64,000 bases of DNA, taken from positions 682,001-746,000 of the forward strand of contig CAVYNG010000002.1 in assembly GCA_963769905.1 (NCBI GenBank). Reading direction: 5' to 3'. Made by a program: the position numbers and the translations under genes. The notes under the pieces were generated by a model, which saw only the letters and a program-made list of their open reading frames with translations, was not told the DNA's origin and ran no database searches. Of this stretch, positions 33,241-42,071 are shown one piece after another; the first letter of the stretch is position 1, and each line of letters begins with the position of its first letter. This DNA comes from Bog-756 sp963769905 (GTDB taxonomy: Bacteria; Actinomycetota; Acidimicrobiia; Acidimicrobiales; RAAP-2).

Positions 33241-36141
33241 ATGGCCATCGCACCGCAGCGAGTCGGGATCGGGATCCGTCGTCACTTCACCAGCCCCGAG
33301 GTCCATCCCTACGACCAGGTCGAGTGGGAGCACCGCGACGCCCGGATCACCAACTTCCGCGACGGATCGGTCGCCTTCGAGCAGACCGACGTCGAGGTCC
33401 CCGCGAGTTGGAGCCTCAACGCCACCAACATCCTCGCCCAGAAGTACTTCCGGGGGACCCCGAACACGCCCGAGCGGGAACGGTCGCTGCGCCAGGTCGC
33501 GGATCGTGTGGTCGACACCATCACCGAGTGGGGGGTCAAGGACGGTTACTTCGCCGACGACGAGGAAGCCGAGGCCTTCCGGGCCGAGCTCAAGCACCTG
33601 ATCGTCCACCAGATGGCCGCGTTCAACTCGCCGGTGTGGTTCAACATCGGAGTCGTCGGCGTGCCGCAGCAAGGATCCGCGTGCTTCATCCTCTCGGTCG
33701 AGGACACGATGGATTCGATCCTCAACTGGTACACCGAGGAAGGGATCATCTTCAAAGGGGGATCGGGTGCGGGGGTGAACTTGTCGCGGATCCGGTCCTC
33801 ACGGGAGCTCCTCAAGGGAGGAGGCACCGCGTCGGGTCCGGTCAGCTTCATGCGGGGCGCCGACGCGTCGGCCGGAACGATCAAGTCAGGAGGAAAGACC
33901 CGTCGGGCCGCCAAGATGGTCATTCTCGACTCGGATCACCCCGACATCGAGGACTTCATCTGGTGCAAGGCGATCGAGGAGCGCAAGGCTCGTGTGCTCC
34001 GCGACGCGGGTTTCGACATGGACCTCGACGGGAAGGACTCGGTCAGCCTCCAGTACCAGAATGCGAACAACTCGGTGCGGGTCACCGACGAGTTCATGGA
34101 CGCGGTGATCGAAGGCCGCGACTGGGCGCTCACCACACGCGGCACCGGTGACGCCGTCCGTTGGGTGTCGGCGCGCGACCTGTTCCGTCAGATCGCTCAC
34201 GCAGCGTGGGAGTGCGCCGACCCGGGTATGCAGTTCGACTCCACCATCAACCGCTGGAACACCGCGGCGAACACCGGCCGGATCAATGGAAGCAATCCCT
34301 GTAGCGAGTACATGCATCTCGACAACTCGGCGTGCAATCTCGCGAGTCTCAACCTCATGAGATTCCTCCACGAGGACTCGACCTTCGACGTCGAGGGTTT
34401 CCGGGCGGCGATCGAGGTCATCTTCACCGCGCAGGAGATCGTGGTGGGGAACGCGGACTACCCGACCGAGCGGATCAGCGACAACTCACGCCGGTTCCGC
34501 GAGCTCGGGATCGGATACGCCAACCTCGGCGCGCTCCTCATGGCGCAGGGACTTCCCTACGACTCCGATCAGGGGCGCGCTTGGGCGGCTGCGATCACCG
34601 CCCTGATGACCGGCCATGCGTACGCGACCTCGGCGCGTACGGCGGCGAGGATGGGGCCCTTCGCCGGCTTTCACGAGAACACGGATCCGATGCTGGACGT
34701 TCTCCGGATGCACCGTGACGCGGTGGCCGGCATCGACGAAGAGCAAGTACCCACCGACGTGCTGTCGGCCGCGCAGGAGGCGTGGGATCTCGCAGTCGAG
34801 CTCGGCGAGCAGTTCGGCGTGCGCAACTCGCAGGCGAGTGTGCTGGCGCCGACGGGGACCATCGGTCTGCTGATGGACTGCGACACCACCGGGGTCGAGC
34901 CCGACCTCGGGCTGGTGAAGACCAAGAAACTGGTGGGCGGCGGCAACATGTCGATCGTGAACCAGACGGTGCCGCGAGCGCTGACCCGGCTGGGATATGC
35001 ACCGTCGGAGATCGACGAGATCATCACCTACATCGACCGACACCACTCCATCGTCGGCGCACCTCACCTCGCGCCGGAGCATCTTGCGGTGTTCGCCTGC
35101 TCGATGGGTGACAACACGATCCACTACCTCGGACACGTCCGGATGATGGGCGCGGTGCAGCCGTTCATCTCCGGGGCCATCTCGAAGACGGTGAACTTGC
35201 CCGAGGACGTGACGGTCGAAGACGTCGAGCAGCTCCACATCGACGCATGGCGAATGGGCATCAAGGCCATCGCCGTCTACCGTGACAATTGCAAGGTGGC
35301 GCAGCCGCTCTCGACGACCCGCAAGGACGGCGCAGAGGCCGGGCTCGGAGGGGACGCCGCACCCCCGGGGTCCGAGGCGGAAGCCCACGACCGCGAGCTG
35401 GCGGCCAAGATCGCAGAGCTCGAGGCGGCACTCGTCCACGAACGGGCCAGCTCCACCGTGGTGGTCGGCGCCGTGCGCGAGCGTCTGCCGCGCCGGCGGA
35501 CCTCTTCGACCTTTGCGTTCCGAGTGGCCGACTGCGAAGGGTACGTGACGGTCGGGGAGTACGAGGACGGTCGTCCCGGCGAAGTGTTCATGAAGGTCTC
35601 GAAGCAGGGCTCGACGCTCGCCGGCATCATGGACGCCTTCTCCATCTCGGTGAGCCTCGGTCTCCAGCACGGGGTCCCGCTCGCCACCTATGTGCGCAAG
35701 TACACCAACATGCGATTCGAGCCGGCCGGGATCACCGACGACCCGGATCTCCGGATTGCCACCAGCCTGGTCGACTACATCTTCCGGCGGCTGGCCGTCG
35801 ACTACCTGCCGCTCGAGGAGCGGGTCGAACTCGGGGTCCTCTCCTCGTCGGAGCGGATGCAGCCCACCCTCCCCGGCGTCGAGGAGCTGGCGACCACCTC
35901 CACCGGCGTGGTCGAGTCGGTCGACCCGGTGATCTCGACCGTCGTCGACGCGAGCGCTCCGCCGATGGTCGAGCCCGCACTTCGCCCGGGGCAGGATCCG
36001 CTGGACCGTCTGACGGATCCGCGCCTCACGAGGTCCGAGCCGCGAGACGCTCCCTACTGTTACCAGTGCGGCAACATCATGCAGCGGGCGGGATCGTGCT
36101 TCGTCTGCGGGAGCTGCGGCACGACCAGCGGCTGCTCGTAG
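33241..36141 (+). CDS. nrdJ: Adenosylcobalamin-dependent ribonucleotide reductase (class II)
   Basis: A 966-residue class II ribonucleotide reductase that makes deoxyribonucleotides with B12. Barrel motifs are FNSPVWFNIGV, GSACFILSVEDTMDSI, GGSGAGVNLSRIR, NGSNPCSEYMHLDNSACNLASLNL (given in parts NGSNPCSEY and DNSACNLASLN) and LAPTGTIGLLMDCDTTG. The C-terminus ends in a CxxC-CxxC zinc tail (YCYQCGN, CFVCGSCG), as in the large actinobacterial NrdJ type. No intein is inserted. AAGGAGAGG precedes the ATG. The leader carries a candidate NrdR box; nrdR itself is not in the window. Confidence 0.93.
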   Translation: MAIAPQRVGIGIRRHFTSPEVHPYDQVEWEHRDARITNFRDGSVAFEQTDVEVPASWSLNATNILAQKYFRGTPNTPERERSLRQVADRVVDTITEWGVKDGYFADDEEAEAFRAELKHLIVHQMAAFNSPVWFNIGVVGVPQQGSACFILSVEDTMDSILNWYTEEGIIFKGGSGAGVNLSRIRSSRELLKGGGTASGPVSFMRGADASAGTIKSGGKTRRAAKMVILDSDHPDIEDFIWCKAIEERKARVLRDAGFDMDLDGKDSVSLQYQNANNSVRVTDEFMDAVIEGRDWALTTRGTGDAVRWVSARDLFRQIAHAAWECADPGMQFDSTINRWNTAANTGRINGSNPCSEYMHLDNSACNLASLNLMRFLHEDSTFDVEGFRAAIEVIFTAQEIVVGNADYPTERISDNSRRFRELGIGYANLGALLMAQGLPYDSDQGRAWAAAITALMTGHAYATSARTAARMGPFAGFHENTDPMLDVLRMHRDAVAGIDEEQVPTDVLSAAQEAWDLAVELGEQFGVRNSQASVLAPTGTIGLLMDCDTTGVEPDLGLVKTKKLVGGGNMSIVNQTVPRALTRLGYAPSEIDEIITYIDRHHSIVGAPHLAPEHLAVFACSMGDNTIHYLGHVRMMGAVQPFISGAISKTVNLPEDVTVEDVEQLHIDAWRMGIKAIAVYRDNCKVAQPLSTTRKDGAEAGLGGDAAPPGSEAEAHDRELAAKIAELEAALVHERASSTVVVGAVRERLPRRRTSSTFAFRVADCEGYVTVGEYEDGRPGEVFMKVSKQGSTLAGIMDAFSISVSLGLQHGVPLATYVRKYTNMRFEPAGITDDPDLRIATSLVDYIFRRLAVDYLPLEERVELGVLSSSERMQPTLPGVEELATTSTGVVESVDPVISTVVDASAPPMVEPALRPGQDPLDRLTDPRLTRSEPRDAPYCYQCGNIMQRAGSCFVCGSCGTTSGCS

Positions 36142-36198
36142 CGGGGCCGCCGAGCGGAGCTCCGAGAGGAGCATGGTGCCGCCGGATCGATTGGACCC

Positions 36199-36711
36199 AT
36201 GACCAGCCCGAGTCCTCAAGGCTCCGAGCACAGGCGCTCGGTCCACTGGCTCGCCGACTACGTCTACGGAACGATCTCGACGCTGGTCGCGGTCGCGGGG
36301 CTGACCTTCGAGACTCATCCGCAGGCGCTGACCACCGCGGGGATCATCGTGGTCGGCGCGATCGCGATCTGGTTTGCCCACGCGTTGTCCCGGGTGGTGG
36401 TCAAGCCGTCGTGGCAGGAACTGAGGGTGAACTGGTCCGATGTGCGAGCCGAGCTCGAGGGGTCGTGGCCGATCGTCTCGGCGGCGATCCCGGCGGTCCT
36501 CATCTTCGCGGTGTCCGGCCTGGGGGTCTGGTCGGTGCAGGTGGCGTTCGTCCTCACCGACGTGGTCGGGGTGCTCGCCCTCGCTGTCGTCGGGGTCGGG
36601 ACGGCAGGCAGCCGTGGGCGATCGACTCTGCGGCGCTCGCTGTACGTGGCGGCGTTGGTTGCTGTCGGGGCGACCATCGTCGTTCTCGAATCGCTCGTGC
36701 ACCTTCTCTGA
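36199..36711 (+). CDS. Membrane protein, unknown function
   Basis: A 170-residue protein with about four hydrophobic segments: ISTLVAVAGLTFE, AGIIVVGAIAIWFAHAL, AIPAVLIFAVSGLGVWSV through LTDVVGVLALAVVGVG, and LYVAALVAVGATIVVLESLV. A His/Arg-containing amphipathic N-terminus comes first. I do not recognise the family and see no catalytic motif. It follows nrdJ by 57 bases on the same strand, but a functional link is not evident. Confidence 0.65.
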   Translation: MTSPSPQGSEHRRSVHWLADYVYGTISTLVAVAGLTFETHPQALTTAGIIVVGAIAIWFAHALSRVVVKPSWQELRVNWSDVRAELEGSWPIVSAAIPAVLIFAVSGLGVWSVQVAFVLTDVVGVLALAVVGVGTAGSRGRSTLRRSLYVAALVAVGATIVVLESLVHLL

Positions 36712-36790
36712 GCCGGCCAGGCACGGTTCCGCGCCTGGTCGGAGCCGGCTGGTGACGACGAGAGCGGGCCTCGACGGTAGGCTCGTCCCC

Positions 36791-37093
36791 GTGAAGTCGA
36801 TTCCCGAGCCCGGGTGGGAGGCGGGCGCCGAGGACGCGGCGCTGAGCGACGCCGAGCTCGAGGAGCTGGCGCTTGCCGCTGACCCGGATGCACCGCTCGA
36901 CGAGAACGCGGTCCCGATGGCGACCTTCCTCGGACAGGGACCGGGGCTGCTGCCCCAGTGGTACATGCCGTCCCCGGTGGTCCGGTCCGAGGCGCGGTGG
37001 CGGGTTCCCGTCGTGTTGGTGATCGTGGCCGCGTTCGTCGTGATCGAAGCGCTCGGTCTGTGCAGCACGTTCGGCCAGCTGGTGCCCGGCTGA
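36791..37093 (+). CDS. Small single-TM protein, unknown function
   Basis: A 100-residue protein with an acidic N-terminal region (LSDAELEELALAADPDAPLDENAVP), a Pro/Tyr-containing middle (GLLPQWYMPSP) and one C-terminal TM helix (VPVVLVIVAAFVVIEALGLCS). GTG start; an in-frame GTG 39 bases upstream is possible. The pattern suggests a conserved actinobacterial membrane protein, but I know no function. Confidence 0.6.
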   Translation: MKSIPEPGWEAGAEDAALSDAELEELALAADPDAPLDENAVPMATFLGQGPGLLPQWYMPSPVVRSEARWRVPVVLVIVAAFVVIEALGLCSTFGQLVPG

Positions 37094-37243
37094 GAGGCCT
37101 GGCGCGGAGCTGATCAGGAGCTCGCCGGCGTCTGCGGCGTCGTAGTTCTCACCTCGGAACGAACCCTTCGCTCGGGTCCTCGCTCTCTCTGCTCGAATGT
37201 TTGTCGGTGTCAAACTTTTTTCGGGAACCAAACCTGCCGGTCC

Positions 37244-38617
37244 TCACCTGGGTGCGGTGACCCCCGTGCCGCCGGCGCCGCTCGCCCGTCCCTCCGTGCC
37301 GTCGCCGCTCCCCCTGATTCCTGCGCCTCCGCGCGCCCCTGCACGGTCGACCACCCCCAGACCGATGACCGATGCCGTGCAGGTGAGAAGACCGACGAAG
37401 AACACGACGGTGGCTGACACCTGGCTCATGTCCTCTCCCAGGGCGGACTGCGAGACGACGAGCCACCACAGCAGCGTCGTCGCGAACACGACGGAGTCGA
37501 CAGAGAACAGACGCGGGCGGCGGAGGAACCGCGACGCCCAGAGCCAGAGCACCGGGAGCACGTAGATGGTGTAGGTCAGGTGCGACACCGGCAGGAGGAG
37601 GATGACGCAGAAGACGACGTTCCAGAACGGAAGGCTCGGGTCGGGATGTGCCTGCCGGAGGGTCAGGAGCAACAAAGCAACGACCCATGCCAGCAACACG
37701 GTCGTCATCAGCGCCTGCAGCACGGAGGACACCACGAGGGGATGACCGATCGGGGTGTGCGAAAAGGTCAGCCGAGGTATGCCCCACACCGAGTAGGCGG
37801 CCAGGCGTGGCTGCGAGCGCGCGTCGAAGATCGCCGACATCATCGAACGCAGTCCCGATGCACCACCGACCACGACCGCCATGATCGGCACGGTCAAAAG
37901 GACGCAGGCGCACGCGATCGCGCCCCGCACCGCTCGTCGGGCCCCGCGCCGAGCGAAGATCAACGCGACGGCCGCGGGCCATCCCTTGACGAGACCCGCG
38001 AGACCGATCAGCACCCCCGCGAGGACCGGCCGCCCGCGGGTGAGGGCGACAGAGGCAATGGCGAGCACCGCCAAGGTGAGCACGTCCGACTGCCCGTCGG
38101 GCAGCTCGATGACGAGCGGCCAGAAGTGGAAGGCGGTGATCGCACAGAACCCGAAGAGGACGGGGGCCTGCCAACGCAGCAGCCGGCCCGACTCCGCCCA
38201 CACGACAGAACCGGCGACCAGGGCCATTCCGGCGAGTGAGAGGACGAGCCAGACGTGGAACACGGACAGCTCTGCGAGATGGCTCAGCGGCGCCAGTGCG
38301 ATCGCGAGGAGCGGCGGGTACACGTAACCGGGGACGGAGTAGGGGCTGTGGCCGGCGGCTACGGCGTGACCGGCCCGGAAGAAGATCCCGAAATCCGCTG
38401 GGAGCACGGTGGCGTTGCGGTAGCGCTGATAGGCGAGGACCGCTGCCACACCGAGGGCGGCGGCCCAAAAGGCCCCTACGAGGAGGCCTTCGCCTACCTG
38501 CCGCCGGTCGAGGGGTCCGGTGACCGCCGTCCGACCGGGCGCCAGTTGATCCCGATCCACTTGGGAGGGCACCGCTGCCCACTTTGCCACGCGTGGCTCT
38601 CTTACCAGGGATTTCAT
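37244..38617 (-). CDS. GT87-like (DUF2029) membrane glycosyltransferase
   Basis: A 457-residue polytopic membrane protein with about ten TM helices. The early loop DFGIFFRAGHAVAAGHSPY and YVYPPLLAIALAPL carry the Asp and the YxYPP typical of polyprenol-phosphate mannose-dependent GT-C enzymes (GT87). GLVKGWPAA is another family element. It would transfer mannose or a similar sugar from a lipid carrier outside the membrane. The ATG at 38617 was chosen; a GTG at 38638 is an alternative, and neither has a clear ribosome site. The C-terminal tail is Gly/Ala-rich. Confidence 0.72.
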   Translation of the reverse strand: MKSLVREPRVAKWAAVPSQVDRDQLAPGRTAVTGPLDRRQVGEGLLVGAFWAAALGVAAVLAYQRYRNATVLPADFGIFFRAGHAVAAGHSPYSVPGYVYPPLLAIALAPLSHLAELSVFHVWLVLSLAGMALVAGSVVWAESGRLLRWQAPVLFGFCAITAFHFWPLVIELPDGQSDVLTLAVLAIASVALTRGRPVLAGVLIGLAGLVKGWPAAVALIFARRGARRAVRGAIACACVLLTVPIMAVVVGGASGLRSMMSAIFDARSQPRLAAYSVWGIPRLTFSHTPIGHPLVVSSVLQALMTTVLLAWVVALLLLTLRQAHPDPSLPFWNVVFCVILLLPVSHLTYTIYVLPVLWLWASRFLRRPRLFSVDSVVFATTLLWWLVVSQSALGEDMSQVSATVVFFVGLLTCTASVIGLGVVDRAGARGGAGIRGSGDGTEGRASGAGGTGVTAPR

Positions 38618-38741
38618 CGCGGACAGTGACGCCGGCACTACGAGCGGTGTCGCGCGTTGCTATGGGTCACCCGGGGCGTGCAAGATGGGTGGCGAGCCAG
38701 CACGGGGACGAACGTCGTACGCCAGTTCTGGTGTCGGGGAA

Positions 38742-38758
38742 CGTAGGTCAAACCTACG
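38742..38758 (+). promoter_or_regulatory. Short hairpin upstream of the LPFTG gene
   Basis: CGTAGGT-CAA-ACCTACG is a perfect 7-bp stem with a 3-base loop, ending one base before the GAAGGAAGGG ribosome-binding region of the gene starting at 38774. It could influence translation or be an operator. Confidence 0.35.
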
Positions 38759-38773
38759 GAAGGAAGGGCAACC

Positions 38774-39100
38774 ATGGTGTGGGCAAAGCGAGTGCTGATT
38801 GGGTCAGCTGTGGCGGCTGCGTCGTTGATGGCGACGCCGGCCGTGGCGGGTGCGGCCCAGCCGGGCTGCTACAACAACTGTGAGCCCCCGGCCATCGCGT
38901 CCAACTCGACCGGCGTCGCGCCGTCGTCGGCCTCTTCGAGCGCGCTGCCCGTCACCGAACCGAGCTCGTCGTCGAGCTCATCGGGATCGAGCAGCAGTCT
39001 TCCCTTCACCGGGGCAGACGTGGAGGAGCTGGCAGTGATCGGCGCGGGCGCCGTGATCGTCGGCGGTCTCCTCAACCGGCGTCGCCGCGCACAGGCCTGA
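38774..39100 (+). CDS. Small LPFTG-anchored surface protein
   Basis: A 108-residue protein with a Sec signal (residues 1-28, VLIGSAVAAASLMATPAVAGA), a short Cys pair (CYNNC), a Ser-rich spacer and a complete C-terminal sorting signal: LPFTG (76-80), a hydrophobic helix (VEELAVIGAGAVIVGGLL) and a basic tail (NRRRRAQA). Sortase would cleave between Thr and Gly and join it to the cell wall or another protein. The convergent gene 70 bases away encodes a sortase, its likely enzyme. The Ser stretch may be glycosylated. Confidence 0.82.
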   Translation: MVWAKRVLIGSAVAAASLMATPAVAGAAQPGCYNNCEPPAIASNSTGVAPSSASSSALPVTEPSSSSSSSGSSSSLPFTGADVEELAVIGAGAVIVGGLLNRRRRAQA

Positions 39101-39120
39101 TTCGAGGCGCCGCTCCACAA

Positions 39121-39134
39121 GGGCTCGCGAGCCC
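39121..39134. terminator. Palindrome between LPFTG gene and sortase gene
   Basis: GGGCTCGCGAGCCC is a perfect 14-base palindrome in the gap between two convergent genes, so it may end transcription from both sides. No U-run is visible. Confidence 0.35.
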
Positions 39135-39170
39135 ACGCGGAGCCGGCACGCGCTTCCGAGTCCGAGCCCC

Positions 39171-40115
39171 TCAGTAGCTGGCCGGCAGCAGCGGCGCGAC
39201 GGACTGGAAGAAGAAGAAGACCACGACCAGCCAGGTCACGAGTCCAAACCCGATGACTGCCGCGCGCCAGGATCGGGTTCGCGAAGCGCCCATCCAGAGT
39301 CCGATCGTAAGACCGGCGACCACGATGCCCCAGCCGATCGCGGCGCCCCAGTCCTTGGTCGGGCTGCTCCCCGTGTCGACCGAGGCGATCACCGCGGACT
39401 TGCCCTTGTTCGGGGTGCGGGGGATCTGGCGTCGGGCTGGAGGAGGAACCGGGTGCTTGGCGTCGACCAGGATGCTGGCGACGAGTGTCGCCTGGACGAC
39501 CAGGCGTTGGCTCGCGCTGTAGCGGGGATTGCAGGTGGTCAGCGTGAGCTCGGGGAAGCGGGTGGCGGCGACGACCGCGACGTCGTTGGGGCTCACCGCC
39601 TGGCTGCTCGTCACGTGGTAAAGGAAGATCCCCTGCAGAGTGACCACGTTGATCGCATCGCCGGGCACCAAGTCGTTCAGGTCGTAGAAGGGGTGGAGAT
39701 AGGTCGTCCGGTGGCCCGCGACAGCGGCGTTTCCTTGCTCGCCTGGCAAGGGCGTCCCGGGATAGTGGCCCGGGCCCATTTCGAGCTGGGCCTCACCGGT
39801 TCCCTCGACGACCATCATCGAGAGGCCGATCTTCGGGATCGAGATGTTGCCCACCGGCCCGCCGAGTGCGGGCGGCGGGGTCACCGGAGCGACCTTGAGC
39901 GGCTGGTTGGCCGCGCGAGTGGCCCGGAGGTGCACCCGAGGGATGACGGTTCCGGACTCGCGCTGCGCGTTGGTGAATTGACTCCGGAGAGTGGCCTGGC
40001 TGCGCGCGGTCATCAGTCCCGTACCCCACAACAGGTAGGGGATGAAGAGCAGCACGAGCACGCCGGCGACCAGCACCACCCGCCCGACTGTCATGCGGAC
40101 AGTCGTAAAGGACAT
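39171..40115 (-). CDS. Class E-like sortase with C-terminal TM extension
   Basis: A 314-residue sortase. After an N-terminal TM (VVLVAGVLVLLFIPYLLW) comes the barrel: ISIPKIGLSMMVVEG, the catalytic His135 (NAAVAGHRTTYLHPFYDL), Cys195 in TLTTCNPRYS and Arg204 (ASQRLVVQA). Unusually, the C-terminus adds two more TM helices (WGAAIGWGIVVAGLTIGLWM and AVIGFGLVTWLVVVFFFF). It transpeptidates sorting-signal proteins at the outer membrane face; the adjacent LPFTG protein is the obvious substrate. The start is taken at 40115; an ATG at 40094 is possible. Confidence 0.85.
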   Translation of the reverse strand: MSFTTVRMTVGRVVLVAGVLVLLFIPYLLWGTGLMTARSQATLRSQFTNAQRESGTVIPRVHLRATRAANQPLKVAPVTPPPALGGPVGNISIPKIGLSMMVVEGTGEAQLEMGPGHYPGTPLPGEQGNAAVAGHRTTYLHPFYDLNDLVPGDAINVVTLQGIFLYHVTSSQAVSPNDVAVVAATRFPELTLTTCNPRYSASQRLVVQATLVASILVDAKHPVPPPARRQIPRTPNKGKSAVIASVDTGSSPTKDWGAAIGWGIVVAGLTIGLWMGASRTRSWRAAVIGFGLVTWLVVVFFFFQSVAPLLPASY

Positions 40116-40299
40116 GCATCGATGGTACCGGCATCCCTGCGCGCTTCTCGGTCGTGCGCGCCGTGCGCGTGCCGCGATGCTCACGCGCAGTGGGCATGCC
40201 ACCGCGGCGCCGATCGGCTCGGGTACCATCTCACGCTCGAGCCCGCTGCGACGACTCGGTCGCGAGCGACGGCTCGCTCACCCTCGACTCCCTGAGACA

Positions 40300-42048
40300 A
40301 TGCCACCGGTACGCGATTCCAGACGGCGGAGGCGGAGATGGCTGATCGCCCTCGCGGTGATCGTGGTCGTCGTCGCCTGGGGCGCCGTGCTCGCGGCGAA
40401 GTCGTGGTCCGCCTACCGCCACGACAAGGCGGGTCTCGCCGATCTCCAATCGGTCCGCGGGGACCTCAACCCGGGTCAGCTCACCGAGACGCGCACGGCG
40501 AGCACCCTCGAGGCAGCGCGAGCGGAGTTCGACGCGGCCCACTCCGACCTCTCCTCGCCCCTGTTCGCTCCGGTCACCGTGGTGCCGGTGATCGGCCGCC
40601 AGCTGCAGTCGGTCCGCGATCTGAGCTCGGCTGCCCAGTCCGTGTCGCAGGTGGGCGCCTCGTTTCTCGGGGATGTCCACGGCGTCATCAACCAGCCGCA
40701 CGGCGCCGGTCCCGAGCGGATCGCCTCGCTCCACCAGCTCGGGACGCTTTCGTTGACCGCGGAGACCCAGCTCGCGCAGATCCAGACCGGTCCTTCGGAT
40801 GCACTGATCGGGCCGCTCGCGTCGAAACACGACGAGTTCGTGTCACAGCTCGACGACGCGAAGTCCCGATTGACCAAGGCGGCCGCCGTGTCCTCCGTGG
40901 TCGCGACCATCCTGCAGGGTCCACAGGACTACCTGGTGCTCGCCTCCAACAATGCGGAGATGAGGGCGGGATCGGGCGCGTTCCTCGAGGTCGGCGTCAC
41001 CACGACCGCGAGTGGCTCCGTGCACGTGAGCGACATGGTCCCCTCGGGGTCGCTCACCCTCCCGATCGGCGCGGTGAACGTCGGAGGCGACCTCGAGCGG
41101 AACTGGGGATGGCTGCGCCCTGGGGTCGACTGGCGGAACCTCGGCGTCACCCCTCAGTTCGACGTGACCGGACCCCTCGCCGCGCAGATGTGGCACACAG
41201 AGACCGGTCAACAGGTCAACGGAGTCATCGCGCTCGACGTCGAGGCACTGCACCAGCTCCTCGAGGTCACCGGCCCGGTTACCGTGGGCGGCCAGACCAT
41301 CGGCCCGGACAACGTGGTGTCCTACCTGCTGCACGACCAGTACGCGGGCCTGACGGACGACTCGTCGACATCCGGGCGACAGGACGTCCTCGGCTCGCTC
41401 ACCTCGGCGGTGCTCCAGGACCTCCAGGGCCAGTCGGTCGATCTGCACACGCTTGCCACCGCGGTCACGAGCGCCGTCGACGGCCGCCACCTGATGCTCT
41501 GGTCGAGCGATCCGAAGGCCCAGGCCGCCTGGGTGGTGAGCGGAGTGAGCGGAAGCCTCACCCCGAGCTCGGTCGGCGTCGCGCTGGTCAACCGCGGTGC
41601 GAACAAGCTCGACCAGTACCTGCCGGTCCACGTCGCGGTCGCGACCGCGCCGTCGGGTTCGGGCACCAAGGTCACCCTCACGACGACCCTGGCGAACCTC
41701 ACGCCATCAGGGCTGTCGCAGTACATCGCCGGCCCCTACCCGGGCGTGCCGGTCGACTACGGGGGCTACACCGGGTTGGTCGCGGCCAACCTGCCCGCGG
41801 CGGCATCCGACATCACGATGACCGGCGCGGGTCCCCTCGCCGTGAAGAGCGCCGAAGGCCCGACCTGGCTCGTCGCCGCACCGATCACCATCCCGCAGGG
41901 CTCGACCGCGAAGGTGGTCGTCACGTTCCGCCTGCCGGGATCGCACGGCACGATGTACCTCGTACCTTCCGCACGCATCCCGGCCGAGCAGTGGACGTCG
42001 GGCGGCTCGACCTCCGACGACAGCACCTCACGCGCGATCAGCTGGTAA
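40300..42048 (+). CDS. DUF4012-family exported protein
   Basis: A 582-residue protein with one N-terminal TM helix (WLIALAVIVVVVAWGAVLAA) after a basic stretch. The extracellular part contains the DUF4012 core: YLVLASNNAEMRAGSGAFLEVG, NWGWLRPGVDW, FDVTGPLAAQMW and VIALDVEALHQLLEVTGPV. This family is frequent in actinobacterial exopolysaccharide loci, but its biochemical role is unknown. Divergent from the sortase gene. The ATG at 40300 was chosen because upstream frame is basic and lacks family similarity. Confidence 0.78.
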   Translation: MPPVRDSRRRRRRWLIALAVIVVVVAWGAVLAAKSWSAYRHDKAGLADLQSVRGDLNPGQLTETRTASTLEAARAEFDAAHSDLSSPLFAPVTVVPVIGRQLQSVRDLSSAAQSVSQVGASFLGDVHGVINQPHGAGPERIASLHQLGTLSLTAETQLAQIQTGPSDALIGPLASKHDEFVSQLDDAKSRLTKAAAVSSVVATILQGPQDYLVLASNNAEMRAGSGAFLEVGVTTTASGSVHVSDMVPSGSLTLPIGAVNVGGDLERNWGWLRPGVDWRNLGVTPQFDVTGPLAAQMWHTETGQQVNGVIALDVEALHQLLEVTGPVTVGGQTIGPDNVVSYLLHDQYAGLTDDSSTSGRQDVLGSLTSAVLQDLQGQSVDLHTLATAVTSAVDGRHLMLWSSDPKAQAAWVVSGVSGSLTPSSVGVALVNRGANKLDQYLPVHVAVATAPSGSGTKVTLTTTLANLTPSGLSQYIAGPYPGVPVDYGGYTGLVAANLPAAASDITMTGAGPLAVKSAEGPTWLVAAPITIPQGSTAKVVVTFRLPGSHGTMYLVPSARIPAEQWTSGGSTSDDSTSRAISW

Positions 42049-42071
42049 GCGGCTGATGCGAGCGCTACGGC

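Noticed and set aside
38618..38773. A second small gene before the LPFTG gene
   Set aside because: The only frames here are short, Arg-rich and without a ribosome site.
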